From NCBI GenBank assembly GCA_020718125.1, contig DYDC01000024.1, positions 1-16,672 of the forward strand: a stretch of 16,672 nt of DNA, read 5' to 3'. Source of the stretch: Methylacidiphilum sp. Lineage in GTDB: Bacteria > Verrucomicrobiota > Verrucomicrobiia > CAIQCK01. Shown here piece after piece: positions 7,593 to 13,209 of the stretch (positions within the stretch are counted from its first letter, which is position 1; each line of letters opens with the position of its first letter). The notes beneath the pieces are model-generated. The model was not told the DNA's origin. It searched no databases and saw only the letters and a program-made list of their open reading frames with translations. A program made the translations under genes and the position numbers.

Positions 7593-8971
7593 GGCTGCCC
7601 CCCTTTTGGCATGACGACAAACTGGAATCGTTGCGCGTATTGTTCCTCCATCGCCTGCAGACCGCCGAATTCGCGGCGCAGCCCCTCGCGTTCCCCCATG
7701 TCGCGCAAGGCCGCGTCAAGCTGGGGCAGACCATCCTGCCACCGCGTGATGCCCGCAATTTCGAAGCCGCCTCCGTCACGTTGCTTGACCGACTGCAGAT
7801 AGGAATAGGCCGGCATATGTTCCGCCAGCGTTCCCAAAAGCGGCAGCAGTCCCAGAGGGAGGCAACGCCGTTGTTCCAGCAACGTCTTCTTCGCCAGCAA
7901 TGCGTTCTGGCGGTCCCGCAGGGACTTGGTTGCGGACTCGGCACGCTTGCGGGCGTTTTCGAGCGATTCCCACGCCGTTCGATTTGTCTTTGCCGCGCGC
8001 AGGTCGGATTCCAGATTCTGCTTGCGCCAGCCCACCCATACCAGCGTTGCGGCCAAGATTGCAAAGAGGATCACCGTTCCGTGCCGGTGCGGGTCGCTCG
8101 GCGGCGGGGGAAGACCAATCCACGGACAAGCCTCGTCCACTCCACCGACGCGACCACCTGCGCACTGACGAACCGCCGCCTCCTCAATTTCTGAAAGCTC
8201 AGGGAATTCGATGTCCGTGGATGCTCCGAGGTATGGCATGAACTGCTCGCGCGATCGTCCGGCCTCGACCGGGAGGATCACGCTCAAAGGCATGGCGTCA
8301 TGCGCGCTCAACCGTTCCCGGGCGCGTTCGGCCCGCTCACGCGCGGTGGAATCGGCAAGCATATCAATTCCGAGCGGAAGCATCGCAGTCATGAACGGCT
8401 GCGGATCGTTCGCCGGAACGGCGTAGAAGCTCGTGTGTTTCCGGATCAGCAACAGCCGCCGGTTCGGCGCGCGCCGCGCGTGCGCGGCAAGAACCGCCAA
8501 TTCGAGAGAACCGGCGCCTTCGAAGGCGACGGCTTCTCCTTCCGCGTCCGCCGCCAGACGTTCCAGCCGTTCGATCTCAAACCCCGCCGCCAACAGTGAT
8601 TTGCGCTCACCGCCCATCTTGTAGAGATCGGCCCGCGCCGCCACCAAGCGGTGGCCAGCCGCCTCCAGCCCGATCTCGCCCTGAGCCTCATAAGCCAACG
8701 CCGTGTGCAGTTCTTCCTCCGAAGCATCCTCCGGCAGCACGGTCGAAAGCGTATGCACGTCACCTGACTGCAGAACACGCAGCCGCCGCGCGCGTGACTG
8801 GGCCAGGAACTCGATGATTCCCTTGGGCAACTGCCGGCCGCCGCGCGCGGCTTCCTCCGTGCGGCCGACGCAGTCCCACTCCCCGCGCGCCTGGCGCAGC
8901 GCGTAGGCCCGCCATGTCAGTCCGTCGTTGACGGCAATGGCGATGGATTTGGCATGTCCCAGCAACCGCAT
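7589..8971 (-). CDS. PilM-PilN fusion (GspL-like) protein
   Basis: 460 residues, one membrane segment. Residues 1-250 look like the actin-like domain of PilM/GspL: LPEDASEEELHTALAYEAQG (79-98) matches the PilM segment that follows the first subdomain, and beta strands alternate with helices. A linker and a membrane segment (298-315, VILFAILAATLVWVG) come next, then a coiled coil (316-368), then a periplasmic ferredoxin-like part (370-455), which is the PilN layout. In T4P systems these are two proteins; in T2SS they are one, GspL. It should sit in the inner membrane, bind the assembly ATPase on the cytoplasmic side and PilO in the periplasm. It starts 5 nt after the third prepilin stop and overlaps the PilO-like gene by ATGA. 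Confidence 0.8.
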   Translation of the reverse strand: MRLLGHAKSIAIAVNDGLTWRAYALRQARGEWDCVGRTEEAARGGRQLPKGIIEFLAQSRARRLRVLQSGDVHTLSTVLPEDASEEELHTALAYEAQGEIGLEAAGHRLVAARADLYKMGGERKSLLAAGFEIERLERLAADAEGEAVAFEGAGSLELAVLAAHARRAPNRRLLLIRKHTSFYAVPANDPQPFMTAMLPLGIDMLADSTARERAERARERLSAHDAMPLSVILPVEAGRSREQFMPYLGASTDIEFPELSEIEEAAVRQCAGGRVGGVDEACPWIGLPPPPSDPHRHGTVILFAILAATLVWVGWRKQNLESDLRAAKTNRTAWESLENARKRAESATKSLRDRQNALLAKKTLLEQRRCLPLGLLPLLGTLAEHMPAYSYLQSVKQRDGGGFEIAGITRWQDGLPQLDAALRDMGEREGLRREFGGLQAMEEQYAQRFQFVVMPKGGQP

Positions 8972-8976
8972 AATAA

Positions 8977-9924
8977 TTACGGCTTCCTCAAGTATAGGGT
9001 GATCGTGTTGCAGCCGGGCCGCAGTGTCACGATCTCAGGCTCATGCCCGCTGACTTGGAGACCAGACACCGCATTGGTCCCGTAAGCATAGACCTTGCAG
9101 TCGGTCGGCATCAGATTGCTGAATGTTACTGCTGAGACAACATTGGCCGCCATTAAGGGCAGATGCTGTTGACGCACCGCACGGGTGCTCGCAGTCAGGT
9201 CGGGTGTAAATAAGACCACGTAGAGCACATTGAGTTGGTAGGGGTTGGTCGCCCCCGCAAGGGCGGGTTCTATCAGCGACCAAGCTGCGTCCTGAACATT
9301 GGTGCTGTGGCGCGCCTTCACCAACACCGTCAATTCCGTTTCAGGCAGCAGCGCGCCAAGATCGAGGGTGTGATCGGCTTCGTCCCAGGTTGTGCCGCCG
9401 CTCGCGTTGTCCGAACCAAGGCTGGTTACCGTTAGAATCTCGCCAACCGTGTTCGTCGTCACATGCCAGGGGTTGCCGAAGCCGTCATAGCTCTCGGCGG
9501 TGGCGGGATCGTTCACCATGAGATAGGGCCCGTTCCAACCACACGTCAAAACAACAGCGTCGTATGGATAGAGGCCGATGATACTACCGGGCCACTGCGT
9601 GGTGTTCGTTGTCGTGCCGTAGCCGATGCCGCCTGCGTCACGCCACAGCTCTCGCAAGCGCACGCTATCGTTCGTGCTGTGCATGACCGGCAGCCGCCCC
9701 GTATCGCGCACAAACCGTCCGGCCTCCACGCCGGTGCCAACCACTGCCTGACGGATCAGTTGCAGGCGCGTGGTCGTCTCGTCGTAACGCGCCCGGCTGC
9801 CGAGGTCGCCAACGCCCGTCAGGGTCATGGCCGCCAGGCCGGCCAGCAACGCCAGCACGACAACCAACTCGATCAGCGTCATGCCGGACCTGCCGGCCGC
9901 CTTGCCCGCAAATCGGTTGTTCAT
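8977..9924 (-). CDS. Prepilin/pseudopilin 3 (minor type)
   Basis: 315 residues. A 14-residue leader ends in GRSG, and cleavage before MTLIELVVV (Glu at +5) fits prepilin peptidase sites. The hydrophobic helix spans about 15-38. The body has GWNGPYL (129-135) and DGFGNPW (147-153), typical of GspG/GspH-type pseudopilins, and a long beta-rich C-terminal domain (about 160-315) with no recognised family. It is larger than a usual major pilin (about 150-170) and has three cysteines. It likely acts as a minor or tip subunit. Its ATG overlaps the stop of prepilin 2 (ATGA). Confidence 0.88.
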   Translation of the reverse strand: MNNRFAGKAAGRSGMTLIELVVVLALLAGLAAMTLTGVGDLGSRARYDETTTRLQLIRQAVVGTGVEAGRFVRDTGRLPVMHSTNDSVRLRELWRDAGGIGYGTTTNTTQWPGSIIGLYPYDAVVLTCGWNGPYLMVNDPATAESYDGFGNPWHVTTNTVGEILTVTSLGSDNASGGTTWDEADHTLDLGALLPETELTVLVKARHSTNVQDAAWSLIEPALAGATNPYQLNVLYVVLFTPDLTASTRAVRQQHLPLMAANVVSAVTFSNLMPTDCKVYAYGTNAVSGLQVSGHEPEIVTLRPGCNTITLYLRKP

Positions 9925-10679
9925 GGCGTCTCCAAGGGTTGCGCAACGTCATCGCTCGTGCCAAGCGCGCCGTCCTGTCCGACATACACGAGATAGAGAG
10001 CGTTGGTGAGTTTCCGCACGCGATAGAAATGCTCCGCGGTGAACCCGCTGTTCTTGTCCGTCGTGTGGCGGGGATCGTGAATAACCGGGATTACGGCCGT
10101 TGACCCAGAGCCGGTCAGTGGTTGGCCAGCTTCCCCGATATATACACTGCGGATTCCTTCCTGTTGCAGATAAGGACCGCGCCAGCCTTTGCCGCGGTTC
10201 GGATCAAATTCCAAGGGAAATGACCAATTCGATGCCAAAGCAACATTGGTTGTCATCAGGATTGCCAGGCCATACTGGCCGACCAGGTTCATGTCGTTGG
10301 CCGTCGGCAGGCAATCGGCCTGAAACGCAGCATAGGCACGGCGGATGTCCATCATCTCGGCTGGTGCCATGGATTCATCCACCGCCCACGTCTTGGTCAC
10401 CTGCAAGCGTGGCAACACCAGCATCGTCAGCGCACCGAGCAGGCCGATCACGATCAGCAACTCTATGAGTGTGAACCCTGCGAATCCCGTCGCGCCGCGA
10501 GCGACCGCCTTGTGCTGTGCAGCACGATCCCCGCTGGCCTTCCGGACCAAGCACGACGGGCAGGGATTCCCTGTGATGCAACCCCTGCACCCGTGCGGCC
10601 CGTGGCAGCAGGACGCATGGCCTTCCTTTCGCGTGTCCTGCATGTTCGTCTGCGATTCGATATTTGCCGTCTCGCTCAT
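9921..10679 (-). CDS. Prepilin/pseudopilin 2 with a long cysteine-rich leader
   Basis: 252 residues from the ATG at 10679, which is the first ATG in frame after the intergenic hairpin; earlier in-frame codons lie in the hairpin or in the previous gene. An ATG 12 codons later is possible. The leader before the cleavage site (GFAG^FTLIELL, F69 at +1, Glu at +5) would be 68 residues and contains six cysteines (24, 25, 31, 34, 40, 43). The mature part has KGWRGPYL (164-171) and ends with GQDGALGTSDD (234-244), which resembles the calcium-binding end of GspG-like pseudopilins. The gene overlaps prepilin 3 by ATGA. The start is the main doubt: a TTG at Leu44 would remove the cysteines but has no ribosome binding site. 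Confidence 0.85.
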   Translation of the reverse strand: MSETANIESQTNMQDTRKEGHASCCHGPHGCRGCITGNPCPSCLVRKASGDRAAQHKAVARGATGFAGFTLIELLIVIGLLGALTMLVLPRLQVTKTWAVDESMAPAEMMDIRRAYAAFQADCLPTANDMNLVGQYGLAILMTTNVALASNWSFPLEFDPNRGKGWRGPYLQQEGIRSVYIGEAGQPLTGSGSTAVIPVIHDPRHTTDKNSGFTAEHFYRVRKLTNALYLVYVGQDGALGTSDDVAQPLETP

Positions 10680-10709
10680 TGCGGTCTTCTGTGTCTGAAC
10701 TGTGAAAGA

Positions 10710-10739
10710 GGTGCCGGGGGCGTTGAAGCCCCCGGCACC
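10710..10739 (-). terminator. Strong hairpin between prepilin 1 and prepilin 2 (terminator or attenuator)
   Basis: A perfect 12-bp GC-rich stem, GGTGCCGGGGGC (10710-10721) with its complement (10728-10739), closes a 6-nt loop. It lies 17 nt after the prepilin 1 stop. On the minus strand it is followed by TCTTTC, a weak U tract, so partial termination or 3' protection of the upstream transcript is likely. Confidence 0.8.
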
Positions 10740-10756
10740 CGGGGTTTGGGTTGCAG

Positions 10757-11566
10757 TTACGGGTTCAGCACGCCGCATTCGGGACATGACGTCCCGATCA
10801 TGCGGGCTTTCGCGCCATTGGTATAGACCTTGAAGTAGGCCATGTAGTAGGCGAACTCCGGATCACCACCGCTCGCGGACTTGGTTGGAACCGGGCACTT
10901 GCCTGCCAGACTGATGCCCAGTTCAACACTGCCCTTGGTCCAGTCTGAGTTGCCACCGTCGCCTTTGTTGGCGCTCCAATCGGTCGTGGGTGCGACCCAC
11001 AGGCACACGACGATGCCGGGCCTGCTGCTGCCATCAGCCGCCCTGTCCCAGGATGGCGTGCCCGTCCCGGCGTTCCAAGCGGGAATGCCGATGCCGTCGA
11101 AGGTATAACCGACGTTTTCGTCGGTCCGCCACGCTGTGGTGCAACATGCAACGTACACACCATCCGCCACGACCGTGCTGGTCAAGCCGGTGCTCGAACA
11201 GATGCTCGTGATGCCCGCCGCCGACAGCGAGGTCGCTTGGTCGGCCGTCAGGGGCACGACGGTATTTGCATGTATCATGTTCGCGGCCTGGGCGTCCGGC
11301 AGTCCCGGCATGGCGGTGGATCCCGCAATGGTGTTCGTCAGTCCGTTGTGCAGGCCGACCGGATAGTTGCCATACATGTCGTAGTATTGGCTTAGCACCC
11401 GTAGCGTGCCTGCCTGGTTGTAGTCGCACACGTCGCCCATGGCTTCCTCACGATCCGCCGCCAACCTGGGCAGGACGAGCGCCGTCAGGGCGCCCAGCAA
11501 GCCGATTACGATCAGCAGTTCGATCAGCGTGAAACCACCTTTGTTCTTCATTGTCTTCGTATTCAT
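10757..11566 (-). CDS. Prepilin 1, candidate major pilin/pseudopilin
   Basis: 269 residues from the ATG at 11566 (MNTKTMKNKG...); a GTG 8 codons upstream (11590) and an ATG 5 codons inside are alternatives. Leader MNTKTMKNKGG is cleaved before FTLIELLIV (F12 at +1, Glu at +5). The helix continues to about residue 35 (LGALTALVLPRL). It then has CDYNQAGTLRVLSQYYDMYG (47-66) and a long beta-rich, Trp- and Gly-rich head, ending SCPECGVLNP. Eight cysteines (47, 123, 141, 142, 188, 224, 261, 264) could form disulfides. It is first in the filament operon and is followed by a strong hairpin, which suggests higher expression than the genes after it. It is about 100 residues longer than classic major pilins, so a T2SS-like pseudopilin is also possible. 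Confidence 0.9.
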   Translation of the reverse strand: MNTKTMKNKGGFTLIELLIVIGLLGALTALVLPRLAADREEAMGDVCDYNQAGTLRVLSQYYDMYGNYPVGLHNGLTNTIAGSTAMPGLPDAQAANMIHANTVVPLTADQATSLSAAGITSICSSTGLTSTVVADGVYVACCTTAWRTDENVGYTFDGIGIPAWNAGTGTPSWDRAADGSSRPGIVVCLWVAPTTDWSANKGDGGNSDWTKGSVELGISLAGKCPVPTKSASGGDPEFAYYMAYFKVYTNGAKARMIGTSCPECGVLNP

Positions 11567-11590
11567 TTGTCTTTTTTCTTCATTCAACAC

Positions 11591-11781
11591 GGCATCTTCA
11601 AGATGCCTTTTCTTTTGTGGACGGCTCCCGCGCGGTCAGCCCGTCCGTTATGTCTTGCGCGTTCATGGGCGCGGGAACCGCTCCCGCAACCGATTTCTCA
11701 TTCGATACACAACTCCTTTCCGGCATGGCCTCCCCGCGCCGCGCGGGGCAGGTCTCTTTCCGGTGTTCGTTTTGATCCATT
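11591..11781. other. Intergenic region between iron and filament operons, packed with inverted repeats
   Basis: No gene of its own is supported here; weak frames that cross it have no ribosome binding site or family match. It holds four dyads: GGCATCTTCAAGATGCC (11591-11607); GGACGG/CCGTCC (11619-11624 and 11641-11646); GCGGGA/TCCCGC (11671-11676 and 11682-11687); CCCCGCGC/GCGCGGGG (11732-11739 and 11741-11748). The first is followed on the plus strand by TTTTCTTTT. It must contain the end of the iron operon transcript and probably the filament operon promoter, but I see no convincing -35/-10 or sigma-54 pair. Confidence 0.6.
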
Positions 11782-12051
11782 TCATTCAGTTCTAGCGGAC
11801 GCCACGTCCGCTCTGTTCTTTTCGTCCGCGGTCTTGCTCGCCACGAGATCGTGGCACGGGCGATCCTCGCTTGCTGAGCAATCGCACGGCACAACGAAGC
11901 GGTAATGTTTGCCACACTTGACCAACACTTCCTTCTCGTGCTTGCGTAGAAACCGTATTTCGATGCTCATCTCGCCGTATCCGCTGTGCTCAAACAGCAT
12001 CTTGTAAAGACTCTGGATTCGCGCCATTACGGCTTCATGGGTTGATGGCAT
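11782..12051 (-). CDS. Small protein of unknown function at the end of the iron operon
   Basis: 89 residues. The ATG at 12051 has a strong ribosome binding site, AAAGGAG at 12067-12061 with a further GGAG closer in, which makes this a convincing gene. The N-terminal two thirds looks folded: MARIQSLYKMLFEHSGYG (9-26), then MSIEIRFLRKHEKEVLVKCG and HYRFVVPCDCS, a helix followed by beta strands. The tail is polar, with CDC and PCHD. I do not recognise the family. It follows the HemS-like gene and a doubtful 63-codon ORF, and may belong to iron handling by position only. There is no membrane segment or signal peptide, so it should be cytoplasmic. Confidence 0.75.
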   Translation of the reverse strand: MPSTHEAVMARIQSLYKMLFEHSGYGEMSIEIRFLRKHEKEVLVKCGKHYRFVVPCDCSASEDRPCHDLVASKTADEKNRADVASARTE

Positions 12052-12226
12052 GGACTCCTGCTCCTTTCAGAGTTTGGCCCGCCAAACTCACAGTGCAAAA
12101 AAACGCACTGTCAGGCGCCTGCCTGACCGCCACAAGCACCGCCCGTCCGCGGTCGTCCTCGACGAGGTTCACACGATAAGACTTGGGTGGCAGCATGGCT
12201 GGTGAAGCTGGCATTTGATTGAGCAC
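12035..12226 (-). CDS. Possible small ORF (63 codons) between HemS-like gene and the 89-codon gene
   Basis: The GTG at 12226 directly follows the TGA of the HemS-like gene (TGAGTG), and the frame ends inside the next gene with a 17-nt overlap, which is what a coupled gene would do. The peptide (MLNQMPASPAMLPPKSYRVN, then a Val/Ala-rich middle) matches no family I know; it is not a recognisable HemP. No ribosome binding site is seen, and the second half of the ORF is also covered by three inverted repeats, so it may instead be a structured spacer. Coding status is uncertain. Confidence 0.4.
   Translation of the reverse strand: MLNQMPASPAMLPPKSYRVNLVEDDRGRAVLVAVRQAPDSAFFCTVSLAGQTLKGAGVHAINP
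12071..12121 (-). promoter_or_regulatory. Three consecutive inverted repeats just upstream of the 89-codon gene
   Basis: Perfect dyads in a row: CAGGCGCCTG (12112-12121); ACAGTGC/GCACTGT (12090-12096 and 12105-12111) around an 8-nt loop that holds a T7 run on the minus strand; and AGTTTGGC/GCCAAACT (12071-12078 and 12081-12088). The last ends 3 nt before the ribosome binding site of the 89-codon gene. They could be mRNA structures that control that gene, or binding sites. Confidence 0.65.
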
Positions 12227-13168
12227 TCAAACAACTTGGGTAAAAATGCAGCTCCGTTGGATTATTTGTTGCCATTCCATTTCATGGGCCGGCTCAACTG
12301 AGATGTGCAGCAAAGCGTGATGGTGATAACTGACGGCCTCCAAAGCCCATCGTTCCGTGGTGCCGGATTGGGCGCGCACCAGCCACAGCGCATCCAGTGC
12401 GGCCGTGTCGAGTTGCAGCGCGACATCGTCCCCGGTGGCTCGAATCCAACCGGTCGAGCGGGCCAGTGCCGTTGGCCGCCAACGCAGCGCCTGTATCGCT
12501 GCCGCGTTGCGAAGCATCGCGCAGAGGGGGATGCCGCGTCCCACGAAATCCTGCAAGATCACTAACAGCACCGGAACCAACAACCGCCGCACAAAACAAC
12601 CGTTGTCAGCCAAGGTTTGGAGCCGGTGGTCAAGCCCGCTGATCCACGGTGAATCAGCCGTCTCGCGTTGACCGCCTTCTTTCCGGTTCTCGCCTTGAAA
12701 CCGCTGCAACAATCGTCCGAAAGCCACGAGGTCGGATTCTTCGGTCAGGCAAAGCTTGTGGCTGATCTGACCCGCCCGATTGATGATTTCCAAGCTGGGC
12801 AGAGTCCGCTCCGGCGAGAACTCCTTCGCCGCCCAGACCCGGTCCCAGCCCGTGAAATCCAAGGTCAACCCGCGCGACACGTCTCGCGCGTGCAGACCAC
12901 TGCAACAAAACAACAGATCAGGACAAGGACCGTAACGGCCCAGCGCGACGTGGTGGTTGCCGGTGAGCGTCAGCACCGATCCGAGCGTCGGCAGTTCCCG
13001 CGCCAGTTCTGCCACGTTGCCAGCCAGCAACACACGCACCCGGCCGTCGCGGTCTATCCGCAGATTATCGGGCCGGATCGAATGCTTGAACGGGTCGCGC
13101 GGCAGCGTCCCGGTGCCAGGCCGGAGTCCCTGTCGCGCGTTGAGTGAATTGAAGTTCTCATTCTTCAT
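12227..13168 (-). CDS. HemS/ChuS/HutX-like heme-utilisation protein (two-repeat)
   Basis: 313 residues from the ATG at 13168; an earlier in-frame start would run 180 nt into feoB and is rejected. Two copies of a HemS-type half are visible. First half (about 44-157): LGSVLTLTGNHHVALGRYG (63-81), then LDFTGWDRVWAAKE (103-116) and LPSLEIINRAGQISHKLCL (123-141) and DLVAFGRLLQRF, which follow the family pattern of 'LGxVxxxxxN', 'W...VWvxrk', 'SLexFdxxGxxxxK' and 'AFxxLv'. Second half (about 197-303): IPLCAMLRNAAAIQALRW, LDTAALDALWLVRA and RWALEAVSYHH at the matching places. Family members bind heme in the cytoplasm and release or pass on its iron. The usual heme ligand is a His between the halves; H181 (LDHRLQTL) is a candidate but this is inference. 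It lies 41 nt after feoB. Similarity is judged by eye and is divergent. Confidence 0.65.
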   Translation of the reverse strand: MKNENFNSLNARQGLRPGTGTLPRDPFKHSIRPDNLRIDRDGRVRVLLAGNVAELARELPTLGSVLTLTGNHHVALGRYGPCPDLLFCCSGLHARDVSRGLTLDFTGWDRVWAAKEFSPERTLPSLEIINRAGQISHKLCLTEESDLVAFGRLLQRFQGENRKEGGQRETADSPWISGLDHRLQTLADNGCFVRRLLVPVLLVILQDFVGRGIPLCAMLRNAAAIQALRWRPTALARSTGWIRATGDDVALQLDTAALDALWLVRAQSGTTERWALEAVSYHHHALLHISVEPAHEMEWQQIIQRSCIFTQVV

Positions 13169-13209
13169 AATAGTGTGAAGCTTCCTGTTCTTGGTTGTTT
13201 CCGATTTCT

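Noticed and set aside
11598..11915. 105-codon minus-strand frame across the operon gap
   Set aside because: It overlaps the 89-codon gene in another frame and covers multiple dyads; no ribosome binding site or family likeness.
12035..12226. HemP-type hemin uptake small protein
   Set aside because: The length would fit, but no HemP sequence pattern can be seen, so the ORF is left unnamed.
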